DNA of 64,000 nt from positions 16,243 to 80,242 of the forward strand of contig CABQKC010000006.1 of assembly GCA_902464635.1 (NCBI GenBank), written 5' to 3'. A program made the translations under genes and the position numbers. Positions within the stretch are counted from its first letter, which is position 1. Every line of letters starts with the position of its first letter. Below, piece by piece: positions 8,132-16,249 of this stretch. The notes under the pieces were generated by a model. The model worked only from the letters and a program-made list of their open reading frames with translations, was not told the DNA's origin and did not search any database. Source of the stretch: an uncultured Caryophanales bacterium (GTDB taxonomy: Bacteria > Bacillota_I > Bacilli_A > RFN20 > CAG-826).

Positions 8132-8904
8132 GGTTTCACGTGGAACAATTTATTGAAATTGTCTTGTATTTTTTTGCTTAAAATGTCAAGAGAAATTTCC
8201 TTAATTTCTGACATTTGTCTTACTATATATGGGATATATTCTGGATAATTTGTTTGGCCCCTAAATGGAACCGGAGGTAAATAAGGGCAGTCGGTTTCTG
8301 AAAGAATTCTATCAATAGAAACTTCTTTGACACATTGTTTTGGAACGATTGAATTCTTATATGTTATAGGCCCATCAAAGCCAAAATAATAACCTAGCTT
8401 TTCAAATTCTTTCATCATTTCTACTGAGCCAGAGTAGCAATGTAAAACGCCTTTTGCTTGAGGCGTGTATTCTTTTAATATATCAAAAGTGTCTTGAACG
8501 GCTTCTCTACAATGGATTGAAACAGGCAAGCCAAGTTCGTCCACCATTTTTAGTTGCTTGATAAACCATATTTTTTGGTTATCCCTATCCTTTTGCTCTT
8601 TATACCAATGATAATCTAATCCGATTTCTCCAATGGCTATGACTTTTGGGTTTTTGCAGAGTTCTTTTATTTTGTTTAGATTATCATCGCTTACATTTTC
8701 TAAATTTTCAGGATGAAATCCGATGGCAGCATAGACCCCTTCATGTCTAGAGGCGATTTCTATAGCCTTTAATGAACTTTCTAAGTCATATCCGACAACT
8801 AAAATAGTAGTAACCCCTGCTTTAAATGAAGATGCAACTACTTCATCTACATTATCTTTGAATCTTTCATCATTAAGATGACAATGCGAATCAACAAAAT
8901 TCAT
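8128..8904 (-). CDS. tatD: TatD-family metal-dependent hydrolase/DNase
   Basis: This is a TIM-barrel hydrolase of the TatD/YcfH family, with metal-dependent 3'-5' nuclease activity in studied members. The metal ligands are visible: DSHCHLN (the HxH pair) right after the start, GEIGLDYHW, SIHCRE, HCYSG and the terminal SETDCPYL. I chose the ATG at 8902-8904, which gives MNFVDSHCHLN as in homologues and 258 residues. A longer frame up to 8940 exists, but it overlaps mnmE and adds 12 unrelated residues. The start lies 1 nt after the mnmE stop. Confidence 0.9.
   Translation of the reverse strand: MNFVDSHCHLNDERFKDNVDEVVASSFKAGVTTILVVGYDLESSLKAIEIASRHEGVYAAIGFHPENLENVSDDNLNKIKELCKNPKVIAIGEIGLDYHWYKEQKDRDNQKIWFIKQLKMVDELGLPVSIHCREAVQDTFDILKEYTPQAKGVLHCYSGSVEMMKEFEKLGYYFGFDGPITYKNSIVPKQCVKEVSIDRILSETDCPYLPPVPFRGQTNYPEYIPYIVRQMSEIKEISLDILSKKIQDNFNKLFHVKP
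8132..8147. other. parS: parS-like chromosome partition site 2
   Basis: The plus strand reads GGTTTCACGTGGAACA, again 15 of 16 matches to parS. Its centre is 123 bp from the first site, and it overlaps the end of tatD just outside the rnmV start. Two such 16-mers so close together near an origin are very unlikely by chance in AT-rich DNA. Confidence 0.75.
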
Positions 8905-8905
8905 T

Positions 8906-10225
8906 TCATTTTCCCACACAGAATCTAGAGAAGATTTCATCGCTTAAATCATGGGTTGGATCTTCTCCGAATAATTCTCTTACATAGTTATATGCATTAA
9001 GCAAAGAAGAGGAAATTAGATCAATGGGTTGCCTAGATTTACAATCTGAGATAATTTGTTCTAGTTCAGAATCTATTTTTCTTAATAAAGATAATTCCCT
9101 TTCATTTGAAAAAGATGGATTGGAGAAAGATTTCTCACTTAGATTAAGAGAATCAAACATCGCCTTTTTCAAAGGCTCAATATCCTTGTTTATAGCGGAG
9201 ATATATACATACCCCTCTTCTTTTTTGTCTATCAAATCAGATTTGTTTTTGATTTTTAATAGTATTTTTCCCTTGCTAAGTTCTTCTATTTCTTTTTCAA
9301 AAGAGCAATCCCGTGTATCAGAAATCAATAAAACCATATCTGAATCAGCAATAGATTTCTTACTTCTTTCGATACCTATGTTTTCAACAACTTCATTGCT
9401 TTCTCTAATGCCTGCTGTATCTAGCAATATAAAAGGTACTCCATCAAAAGAGCAATAGCCTTCTATTACATCTCTAGTTGTACCTGGGATTGAAGTTACA
9501 ATAGCCTTATCTTCGTTTAATAAGGCATTTAGGATTGAGGACTTGCCGACATTAGGTTCTCCTACAATCGCAACCTTTACTCCTTCTCTAATTATCTTTC
9601 CTTCATTTCCTTCTTTTATAAGGGTAGATAAAGAAGAACGCAATTCATTACAAGAAGATATAACGTCTTCATAACTAGTTTCTTCAATATCTTCGTATTC
9701 GGGGAAATCAATATTTACTTCTAGTTTTGCCAAAAGCTCACTGATTTTATTTTTTAAAGGAGTTAATAAAGGCGATACTTTTCCTAAATAAGAAAGAAGA
9801 GCAAGGTCTTTTGCTTCTTTAGTAGACGCATTAATTAAATCATTCACACTTTCGGCTTCAATTAAATCCATCTTGCCGAAATAGAACGCCCTGGCAGAAA
9901 ATTCCCCTCTTTCCGCATATCTAACCCCGTTAGAAAGAAAGGCTTCTACTATTTCTTTGACTATAACCATTGAACCGTGACAAGTTATCTCAACCACCTC
10001 TTCTCCAGTCATAGAACATTCTGGTTCGTAACAAAAAAGCATTACATCATCTATTGGCTTATTTTTAAAAACAATAGACCCATGTATCATTTTTCTTTTA
10101 AAACCAGCGCCAATTTCTTTATTTATGAACTTGGAGACGATACCAAAAAGACCATCGCCGCTAAGACGAAGCAAAGCCAAGGCTGATTTAAACGGAGGTG
10201 TCGCTAAAGCAATAATTGGTTCCAT
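8906..10225 (-). CDS. mnmE: tRNA uridine-5-carboxymethylaminomethyl GTPase MnmE
   Basis: With its partner MnmG, MnmE modifies the wobble uridine of several tRNAs. It has an N-terminal folate-binding domain, a helical domain split by a G domain, and the C-terminal cysteine motif FCVGK at the very end. G-domain motifs are GEPNVGKSSILNALL (G1), the TTRDV switch, and LLDTAGIRES (G3). The 439 residues are typical. In many Firmicutes mnmG, rsmG and parAB follow; here tatD follows instead, and none of those genes is in the window. A TATAAT-like -10 lies close to the start (10233-10238), inside the short gap after the jag terminator. Confidence 0.95.
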   Translation of the reverse strand: MEPIIALATPPFKSALALLRLSGDGLFGIVSKFINKEIGAGFKRKMIHGSIVFKNKPIDDVMLFCYEPECSMTGEEVVEITCHGSMVIVKEIVEAFLSNGVRYAERGEFSARAFYFGKMDLIEAESVNDLINASTKEAKDLALLSYLGKVSPLLTPLKNKISELLAKLEVNIDFPEYEDIEETSYEDVISSCNELRSSLSTLIKEGNEGKIIREGVKVAIVGEPNVGKSSILNALLNEDKAIVTSIPGTTRDVIEGYCSFDGVPFILLDTAGIRESNEVVENIGIERSKKSIADSDMVLLISDTRDCSFEKEIEELSKGKILLKIKNKSDLIDKKEEGYVYISAINKDIEPLKKAMFDSLNLSEKSFSNPSFSNERELSLLRKIDSELEQIISDCKSRQPIDLISSSLLNAYNYVRELFGEDPTHDLSDEIFSRFCVGK

Positions 10226-10254
10226 CTTCTAAATTATAACCCATATATAAGAAT

Positions 10255-10276
10255 AAAGGCTGACGAATCAGCCTTT
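10255..10276 (-). terminator. Intrinsic terminator after jag
   Basis: A 9-bp perfect stem (AAAGGCTGA/TCAGCCTTT) with a TTCG tetraloop, followed by a T-rich stretch on the minus strand. It lies a few bases past the jag stop and separates the rpmH-jag operon from mnmE. The T-tract is interrupted, so some read-through into mnmE is possible. Confidence 0.75.
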
Positions 10277-10281
10277 AATTA

Positions 10282-10881
10282 TTAATCAACGTATTTAATG
10301 CAGACGGCTCTAGACGGTCCTTCGCCAGTTGATTCGGTTTTGATATGTTCCATTTTTGAAAGGCAGCCATGAACAACGCGTCTTTCATCTGGAGTCATTG
10401 GATCAAGTTGGACATCAACTTTGGTCTTGATAACTTCCCTAGCAGCTCTTCTTGCAATGCGTTCGACTCTAGAATATTTATCTTCTTTATATCCGCCAAC
10501 ATCAAGAAGGATCCTATGACGATGACGGAATTTGTTAGAAACAGCTAATTTAGTTAATTCATTCAAGGCTTGTAAAGTCTTGCCGTTTCTTCCTATTAAT
10601 ATAGGATTGTGGTCAGAATCAATAGTAATCTTGATGATGTCTTCTTCGATGACTGATTCAGCAGAAACTTTAACGCCTAAGGCATAAAGTGATTTCTTTA
10701 TGTATTCAACAGCATATTCAGCAATATCATCTTTATCAAAAACATTGATAGTTGCGCTCTTTTTGAATAAACCCTTCTTCTCTTCCTTAACTTCATAAGA
10801 AAGAGTTTTTTCAGAGACGTTTAATTCTGCACAAGCTTCGGCAACAGCTTCTTCTATTGTTTTAGCAGTAAAAGTTTTCAT
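10282..10881 (-). CDS. jag: RNA-binding protein Jag/KhpB
   Basis: Jag (KhpB, SpoIIIJ-associated) binds RNA with KhpA and affects cell division and elongation in studied cocci. Its three parts are visible. A Jag-N domain covers residues 1-50 (FTAKTIEEAVAEACAEL). A KH domain carries GRNGKTLQAL at about residue 113. A C-terminal R3H domain has DERRVVH. The 199 residues are normal. It starts directly after the yidC stop, as in most Firmicutes. Confidence 0.93.
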   Translation of the reverse strand: MKTFTAKTIEEAVAEACAELNVSEKTLSYEVKEEKKGLFKKSATINVFDKDDIAEYAVEYIKKSLYALGVKVSAESVIEEDIIKITIDSDHNPILIGRNGKTLQALNELTKLAVSNKFRHRHRILLDVGGYKEDKYSRVERIARRAAREVIKTKVDVQLDPMTPDERRVVHGCLSKMEHIKTESTGEGPSRAVCIKYVD

Positions 10882-12579
10882 TTATTTCGTACCTCTTTTT
10901 TCTTTTGATTTTTTTGAGATTACCAATTGGGTAATCAAGGTTTGAATCATGGAAATTAAACCACCAATCAACCAATAGACTCCCATAGCGGATGGAAGCA
11001 TGAATCCCATGATAATGGTAAATACCAACATGAAGATAGATACCCATTTCATTTGTTTTTGAGAATCGGTTTGAGCCGGATTAGCGGATAATTTAGCCAT
11101 CTTCTTGGTTTGAGATTTACTAATTATACGTGGAAGCATCATAGCCATAACCTGGGTAGCAGCCATCAATATGAATAAGACTAAAGCTGTCCACCAGCCA
11201 TTTTCATTAAGATACCAAGTACCTTTTACATTAAATAATATGCTTGAGATATTATCGGATAGTCTCATTCCAAGGAATTCACCACTAGATAAAGCGGCTG
11301 AACCTTGTAAGCCAGACCAAACACAGATGAACACAGGGAATTGAACAATGAGTATAAGAATTTGCCTAAACGGCTTAATCTTATGACGTTTATACAAAGC
11401 CATTTGCTCAGTTGCGAGTCTTTGCTTTTCGGCTTGATTTGTATTGGAATTTGGATATTTAGCTTGGAGTTTAGCAAGTTCAGGCTGCAAGGCTTGCATC
11501 TTTTGGGAATCCATTGTTGAACGGAAAGATACCAATAATAGCAAACACCTGACTATTAAAGTAACGAATACAATAGCCCAAATCTGTCCAACACCAGTCA
11601 AGTTTTGATCCATTCCATAAGCGAAAGTATCAACTAACCAAGAAACTGGATAGACAAGCAATCCTTCAAGGAAGCCTTTGCTCCAGGCATATCCCCAGTC
11701 TTTCTTAGAGATATTTACTTCCCAGTCGGAAGAATTTCCATAATGACCGAATTGACCTTCTTGGGTAGCAATACAAGAACGATTTTGATTAACCTTGGTT
11801 GCTACTTGGGATTTGTAATAATCAGTGAAATCTTTAGTAGGAACATTGTCCATTCCTAAGGATGGATCGCTGCTCTTATAAAGTTCAGCATTCCAACTAG
11901 TCCAATAGCCCCAAAGCGAACCACCTTGGCCAGAGAACTTAACATAGCCATTTCTTCTTAAAATGGATTTTTCGTTAACTTCGACATTAGAACCACCGTT
12001 GTAATTGGATTCGATATAAGGGTTAACAACCTTGTCTTCACCCTTTGAAGGAATAGTTGCAGTTAAGCCTTTGATGAACTCTTCAGATGCGGTTTGTCCA
12101 ACAGTATAAGCCTTTCCTGTTTCGGCAAGATAAGTAGAAGCTTGTAAGACATAGTTATCAATGCTTGCCCAGTATTTTAATGAAGGCATTACCAATCCAC
12201 TTTTATAAGCACTAGAAATTATACTTTGAAGGAAAGTAGACTTCGCGGCAGTAAATTCTATTTGCTTATTGTCGTTAAGCTTATATGGAACATATTTATA
12301 GATGTCTTCGTTAATTGCGATACCGGCAGAGTTAACAAAAGCAGGACCTGCGATACCTTGGCTTTCTTCTTCTTCGATTAAAGCCTTCGTTTCATCAGCA
12401 CTTTTTAACGTGTCATATTCATTTTTGCTTAAATAGACAGTAACACCTTGTTCGTAAGGATAAGCCATTTGGGCTTGGTCTTCTTCAGAACAAAAGTTAG
12501 CTGTACAACCAGCAAGCAACCCCGTGCCTAGAAGGGCTGCCAAACCAATGAATATCTTTTTATGGGATAACTTTTTCAA
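10882..12579 (-). CDS. yidC: Membrane insertase YidC with a large extracytoplasmic insertion
   Basis: YidC inserts and folds membrane proteins. The N-terminus is a lipoprotein signal with LLAGC placing the lipid on Cys25. The conserved insertase core occupies about residues 300-565: EGLLVYPVSWLVDTF, the hydrophilic-groove Arg in TLIVRCLL, the charged hairpin MQALQPELAKLQAKYPN, and PSAMGVYWL. Between Cys25 and the core lie about 275 extra residues, rich in Ser, Tyr and Asn. Typical Gram-positive homologues of about 260-290 residues pass from the lipid Cys to the core in a few dozen residues. The basic tail suits ribosome contact. The start is TTG, overlapping the rnpA stop by 4 bp, with AAGGA upstream. 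jag follows directly. Confidence 0.92.
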   Translation of the reverse strand: MKKLSHKKIFIGLAALLGTGLLAGCTANFCSEEDQAQMAYPYEQGVTVYLSKNEYDTLKSADETKALIEEEESQGIAGPAFVNSAGIAINEDIYKYVPYKLNDNKQIEFTAAKSTFLQSIISSAYKSGLVMPSLKYWASIDNYVLQASTYLAETGKAYTVGQTASEEFIKGLTATIPSKGEDKVVNPYIESNYNGGSNVEVNEKSILRRNGYVKFSGQGGSLWGYWTSWNAELYKSSDPSLGMDNVPTKDFTDYYKSQVATKVNQNRSCIATQEGQFGHYGNSSDWEVNISKKDWGYAWSKGFLEGLLVYPVSWLVDTFAYGMDQNLTGVGQIWAIVFVTLIVRCLLLLVSFRSTMDSQKMQALQPELAKLQAKYPNSNTNQAEKQRLATEQMALYKRHKIKPFRQILILIVQFPVFICVWSGLQGSAALSSGEFLGMRLSDNISSILFNVKGTWYLNENGWWTALVLFILMAATQVMAMMLPRIISKSQTKKMAKLSANPAQTDSQKQMKWVSIFMLVFTIIMGFMLPSAMGVYWLIGGLISMIQTLITQLVISKKSKEKRGTK

Positions 12580-12917
12580 TTGATTTTTTCCTTAACATTA
12601 TCTAGAAGGGAATTGAGCTCCCTTTCATTATTTTGAAATCCATCCTCTCTGTAGCAAGGGTGAATTGCAATGATGATATTTACAGGCAATGAGTAGTCAT
12701 TTCTAGAAGCAAGCATTGCCCTAACTTGCCTTTTTTCCCTGACCCTAGTAACGGCATGGCCATTAGCTTTCCCAATAGCCAAGCCGATTCTAGTAAAATC
12801 CTGATCAATAGGCGCGACTTGGTAATAAACAGAGAAATTCTTAGACTTTAGTTTCTTTCCATTTTTGATTATCAAGTCAAATTCTGAATGTTTTTTAATT
12901 CGAAGCGCCTTCTTCAT
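12576..12917 (-). CDS. rnpA: Ribonuclease P protein component
   Basis: RnpA is the protein subunit of RNase P, which matures tRNA 5' ends together with the RnpB RNA (not in this window). It is short, basic and placed between rpmH and yidC as expected. The core RNA-contact helix reads GHAVTRVREKRQVRAML at about residue 53. The usual RNR-type motif has Val in place of Asn (RVREKR). The 113 residues are normal. The start lies 5 bp after the rpmH stop and the end overlaps yidC. Confidence 0.9.
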   Translation of the reverse strand: MKKALRIKKHSEFDLIIKNGKKLKSKNFSVYYQVAPIDQDFTRIGLAIGKANGHAVTRVREKRQVRAMLASRNDYSLPVNIIIAIHPCYREDGFQNNERELNSLLDNVKEKIN

Positions 12918-12922
12918 GGGAA

Positions 12923-13057
12923 TTAGTCAGCGACTCTGACGCGTCCTTTTGCACGACGCTTTGCAATAACCTTGCGTCCGGAAGCAGTAGCCATTCTGGC
13001 ACGGAAGCCAGCCTTGTTGGCATGTTTCTTCTTTGAAGGTTGGTAAGTTTTTTTCAT
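12923..13057 (-). CDS. rpmH: 50S ribosomal protein L34
   Basis: A 44-residue, strongly basic protein beginning MKKTYQPSKKK and carrying the L34 signature GFRARMATASGRKV and the Arg/Lys-rich tail AKRRAKGRVR. The start is supported by AGGAGG at 13067-13072, 9 nt upstream. It is the first gene of the rpmH-rnpA-yidC-jag operon and faces away from the origin. Confidence 0.97.
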   Translation of the reverse strand: MKKTYQPSKKKHANKAGFRARMATASGRKVIAKRRAKGRVRVAD

Positions 13058-13090
13058 TAGCGTAATCCTCCTAAATTGGATGCAAGGGTT

Positions 13091-13119
13091 ATTATACGGA
13101 TTGAAACTTTTAACTACAA
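13091..13119 (-). promoter_or_regulatory. Promoter of the rpmH operon
   Basis: On the minus strand TTGTAG (13114-13119) and a consensus TATAAT (13091-13096) are separated by exactly 17 bp, which places the transcript start about 10 bp before the rpmH ribosome binding site. Confidence 0.8.
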
Positions 13120-13197
13120 CTACGAGTGTACGCGCGTAAGGGTTTTTCTAGACAATTTTTAAGGTGAATTTCAGCAAATCACAAAAACAAAGAAAAG

Positions 13198-13484
13198 TTT
13201 TCCACAATCAAAACATGTTATCAACATCGTGAAACATAGCGTGAAACACTTTCCACATGCATTGTGAATTGCAAATTGTGAATAATGTGAATAATTAAAA
13301 AATATAGGCTCTATCACGAGATTTTCAGACTAAGAATGATTGTTAATAACTTCAAAGTTTATATAGTTTTCCACAATCAAAAATCACCTATTTACTTTTC
13401 CACAATTTGTCCACAATAAAAAGATGTGGAAAGAGTAGTTTTTCGCTTTAAATCAACGTTAAAAAGAGTATTTATTGTGGAAAA
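13198..13484. other. oriC: oriC part 1: DnaA-box cluster upstream of dnaA
   Basis: Exact TTTTCCACA boxes are at 13198-13206, 13367-13375 and 13396-13404, with an inverted copy at 13476-13484. Close variants are CTTTCCACA at 13249-13257 and, inverted, 13425-13433, TTGTCCACA at 13407-13415, and TTATCAACA at 13218-13226. Two inverted TTATTCACA boxes stand end to end at 13277-13294. Two direct copies of CGTGAAACA (13228-13236, 13240-13248) lie in the middle. This matches the upstream half of a bipartite Firmicute origin. The cluster runs into the dnaA leader, so it probably also controls dnaA. Confidence 0.88.
13340..13367 (+). promoter_or_regulatory. Likely dnaA promoter overlapping a DnaA box
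   Basis: TTGTTA (13340-13345) and TATAGT (13362-13367) are 16 bp apart. A perfect DnaA box begins on the last base of the -10, so DnaA bound there would block its own promoter. The resulting leader is about 175 nt and carries four more boxes. Confidence 0.6.
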
Positions 13485-13551
13485 ATCAATTTGGTCAATT
13501 TTTTTACTATCTTTTTATTATAAAAATGATTTAATTTTACAGGAGCAAATT

Positions 13552-14919
13552 ATGTCAGACTCGGTATCGCAATTAAGTAATATATGGACAATGGTCCTCG
13601 AAAAGATAAATAAAAGTTTAGAATCCCAATCGGATGGAGGGCGTATTTTTCAGTCATTTTTCGCCGATTCCAAAATTGCAGAAATTGATAAGGATGTAAT
13701 GAAAATTGCTTGTTCATCTAATTTAGGGGCGACGATTATTGATAAAAAATATAGTAAGTTAGTTTCGTCAACCTTAGATGAAATCACCGGTACACATTTT
13801 GAATTGAAATTCGTTACTTTTGACGAAATTAAAAGCAAGAAAGAAGTCATCAAAGAAGAACCTGCATTTTTCAAAGATAGCAAGCTGAATCCAAAATACA
13901 CTTTCGAGAGTTTTGTAACAGGTCCATCTAATAGAGAAGCTTATCAAGCCGCAGTTATGATAGCCAATACTCCAGGACAGCTCTACAATCCACTACTTTT
14001 GCATAGCGACTCAGGTTTGGGCAAAACCCATTTGTTGCACGCAATCGGTAATGGAATATTAGAAAAGTATCCAAATTACAAGGTTTTATATATCTCTGCG
14101 TCTGATTTTGTTGATGAATATATAAAGTTTGCCACAACGTATAAAGAAGACCAATCTTTGGTTCAATTCTTCAAAAATGATGTCGACGCATTCTTGATTG
14201 ACGATATCCAATTTATAATCGGGAAAAAGAAGACAATGGAAATGTTTTTCGTTGTCTTTTCCACCCTTGTCTCAAAAGGTAAGCAAATTGTTATAACCTC
14301 CGATCAAGACCCAAGCAAACTAGATGGCTTAGACGATAGGCTGAAAACTAGATTTTCACAAGGTCTTGTTTTGTCAATAGAAAAACCTGATTTAGAAACA
14401 AGCAAACAAATATTGCTTTCAAAAATTGAAGCTGGCGGACTTGATGTAAATGACTTCGATGATGAAGTTATCACATATATTGCCCAAGGATTTTCTTCTA
14501 ACGTAAGAGAACTAGAAGGCGCATTGAATAGGTTAATCTTCTGCTCAATAAGTATGAAGAACACGAACAAGATAACGATGAACGAAGCAACGGCTGCTAT
14601 TAAGACGTTAAATGCTACGATTAGTCCATCCAAGCGCTTGACGGAAGATAAAATCATCGCCGGAGTTGCGGATTATTACTCATTAACCCCCTCTCAGCTT
14701 ACCGGAAAGATAAGAACATCGAGAATCGCCATGGCTAGACATATTGCAATGTATTTAGACAGGCTTCTGCTCGATACTCCATTCATAAAAATAGGAGAAA
14801 CGTTTGGCGGAAAAGATCATGCAACTGTTATGAGTGGTGTAAAAAAAGTGGAAAACTCCTTGAAAACTGACCCTGATATGTTGATAGCTATTGCCGAGTT
14901 AAAAAAGAAACTTTCCTAA
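13552..14919 (+). CDS. dnaA: Chromosomal replication initiator DnaA
   Basis: DnaA binds the boxes around this gene and melts the origin. Domain I is at the N-terminus (LSNIWTMVLEKI), followed by a short linker. The AAA+ domain III has the Walker A motif SDSGLGKTH at about residue 160 and Walker B DAFLIDDIQF, and the C-terminal domain IV HTH ends with GGKDHATVMSGVKK. I chose the ATG at 13552 because of AGGAG 6 nt upstream and the fit to domain I. A GTG at 13426 would add 42 hydrophobic and basic residues encoded over DnaA boxes, which is implausible. The 455 residues are normal. Confidence 0.97.
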   Translation: MSDSVSQLSNIWTMVLEKINKSLESQSDGGRIFQSFFADSKIAEIDKDVMKIACSSNLGATIIDKKYSKLVSSTLDEITGTHFELKFVTFDEIKSKKEVIKEEPAFFKDSKLNPKYTFESFVTGPSNREAYQAAVMIANTPGQLYNPLLLHSDSGLGKTHLLHAIGNGILEKYPNYKVLYISASDFVDEYIKFATTYKEDQSLVQFFKNDVDAFLIDDIQFIIGKKKTMEMFFVVFSTLVSKGKQIVITSDQDPSKLDGLDDRLKTRFSQGLVLSIEKPDLETSKQILLSKIEAGGLDVNDFDDEVITYIAQGFSSNVRELEGALNRLIFCSISMKNTNKITMNEATAAIKTLNATISPSKRLTEDKIIAGVADYYSLTPSQLTGKIRTSRIAMARHIAMYLDRLLLDTPFIKIGETFGGKDHATVMSGVKKVENSLKTDPDMLIAIAELKKKLS

Positions 14920-14943
14920 GATGTTTATTTTATAAATAAAAGG

Positions 14944-14972
14944 TTTAAGAAAATGGATGACTGTGGTATCAT
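14944..14972 (+). promoter_or_regulatory. Possible dnaN promoter (extended -10)
   Basis: TGG followed by TATCAT (14964-14972) forms an extended -10. A weak -35 (TTTAAG, 14944-14949) lies 17 bp upstream. It would start transcription just before the downstream DnaA box. Confidence 0.45.
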
Positions 14973-14993
14973 TACGAAGACGGAAAAGCAAAG

Positions 14994-15065
14994 TTATCCA
15001 CAATTCCCACAATGCTTATTATTATTAATATTCTTTAATAAATAAAAATAGATTATATATAAAGA
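14994..15065. other. oriC: oriC part 2: DnaA box, DnaA-trio-like repeats and AT-rich unwinding element
   Basis: A consensus DnaA box TTATCCACA (14994-15002) is followed by a weaker copy (ATTCCCACA, 15003-15011) and a short GC step (ATGC). Then TTA is repeated four times (15016-15027), and about 40 bp of almost pure A/T lead up to dnaN. Read 3' to 5' on the lower strand the repeats are AAT trios. Boxes, spacer, trios and AT-rich DNA in that order match the basal unwinding system known from Bacillus oriC. Confidence 0.75.
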
Positions 15066-15073
15066 GGTGTCGT

Positions 15074-16195
15074 ATGCGTTTAAATGTTAACAAAGAACAA
15101 TTTCTAAAAGCCTTGTTAAGTGCAGGCAAAGCCATATCCCCAAAAAACGCTAATGCCATATTAGCTGGTTTAAGACTTGAACTAAACGAAAAAGGATTGG
15201 AAATAATCGGTTCTAATTCTAGCATTACGATAAAATCCACAGTCCCATACATGATTGGGGAAAAAGAAATCATTACTAACCCTATTCAAGGATCTGCTTT
15301 AATCAATGCTCATTTACTAATCGAAGTCATTAGAAGACTAGAAGGCGAAACTATCAAATTAGATTTCATTGATAACTCCACCGCTAAAATCGATGATGGC
15401 AGATCTGTGTTCAAGTTGAATTGTTCTTCAGCCGATGAATACCCTGATATCGATTTAGAGCCTACAGGCACCATATTTACAATGCCTTGCTCTTCTTTGA
15501 CTGAATTAGTCGAACAAAGCGCATTCGCCGCTTCTAACAAGGAACAGCGCTTTATTTTGACCGCTTTGAATCTAGAAGCAGCTGAAGGAAAATTGGTAGC
15601 CACTGCTACTGACTCTGCTAGATTATCTAGAAAGAGTGTTGATTTAGATTCTGAAATCAGGTTCAAATGCAATATACCGGCAAGAGCCTTGCTGGACATT
15701 GTCAGGATGTTTGAAACTGCTAGAACTGTAGAAGTTGCAATTTCTGACAAGAAGGCTTTGTTTACATTCGATAATACCGTTGTTTCTTCTTCTTTGGTTC
15801 CTGGCGATTATCCGGTCACTAGGTCGATAATTCCTGCTACCTTCAACTATTTCCTCGAAGTAAATGCCCAAGAGCTTCTAGCAGCCATGGGAAGAGTCGC
15901 TGTCTTAGCTAGCGATAGAGAATCTGTTGTTAAACTCTCAATGGGTGAAGATTCCGTTGAAATCTCGGTCAAGAGTCAAGAAAACGGAACCGCTAATGAA
16001 CATATCCAAACTTTCCAATATACCGGTGAGAAGTTAGAAGTCTCCTTCAACTCTCTGTTTGTAGTTGATGCAATCAAGGCTTTAAAGAGTGAAGATGTAA
16101 TGCTTTGCTTCCAAGCCGAAATGAAACCATTTGTTGTTAAAAACCAAAAAGACGACTCCGTTGTTGAACTCATTACCCCAATGAGAACCTATTAA
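15074..16195 (+). CDS. dnaN: DNA polymerase III sliding clamp (beta subunit)
   Basis: The beta clamp encircles DNA and tethers the replicative polymerase. It starts with MRLNVNKEQFLKAL and keeps the clamp's three repeated domains, with the conserved ATDSARLS stretch at about residue 178 and the C-terminal LITPMRTY that lines the partner-binding cleft. The 373 residues are normal. A ribosome binding site AAAGAGG lies upstream. It sits between the downstream origin half and a terminator, so it is probably transcribed with dnaA or from its own promoter. Confidence 0.97.
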   Translation: MRLNVNKEQFLKALLSAGKAISPKNANAILAGLRLELNEKGLEIIGSNSSITIKSTVPYMIGEKEIITNPIQGSALINAHLLIEVIRRLEGETIKLDFIDNSTAKIDDGRSVFKLNCSSADEYPDIDLEPTGTIFTMPCSSLTELVEQSAFAASNKEQRFILTALNLEAAEGKLVATATDSARLSRKSVDLDSEIRFKCNIPARALLDIVRMFETARTVEVAISDKKALFTFDNTVVSSSLVPGDYPVTRSIIPATFNYFLEVNAQELLAAMGRVAVLASDRESVVKLSMGEDSVEISVKSQENGTANEHIQTFQYTGEKLEVSFNSLFVVDAIKALKSEDVMLCFQAEMKPFVVKNQKDDSVVELITPMRTY

Positions 16196-16219
16196 TAAAA
16201 AACCTTAAAAAATCTTTAG

Positions 16220-16249
16220 AAAATGGTAGAAATTTCTCTACCATTTTTT
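16220..16249 (+). terminator. Intrinsic terminator after dnaN
   Basis: An 11-bp perfect stem AAAATGGTAGA/TCTACCATTTT with a 6-nt loop runs into a T-tract 24 bp past the dnaN stop. The A-rich 5' side would let it work in reverse as well. Confidence 0.85.

Noticed and set aside
9024..9458. 144-codon frame antisense to mnmE
   Set aside because: It is a shadow of the conserved GTPase coding sequence; its hydrophobic, Ser-rich make-up is what antisense reading of Glu- and Lys-rich genes gives.
13426..13551. GTG start extending dnaA by 42 residues
   Set aside because: The added residues do not resemble DnaA domain I, lie over DnaA boxes and lack a ribosome binding site; the ATG at 13552 has AGGAG.
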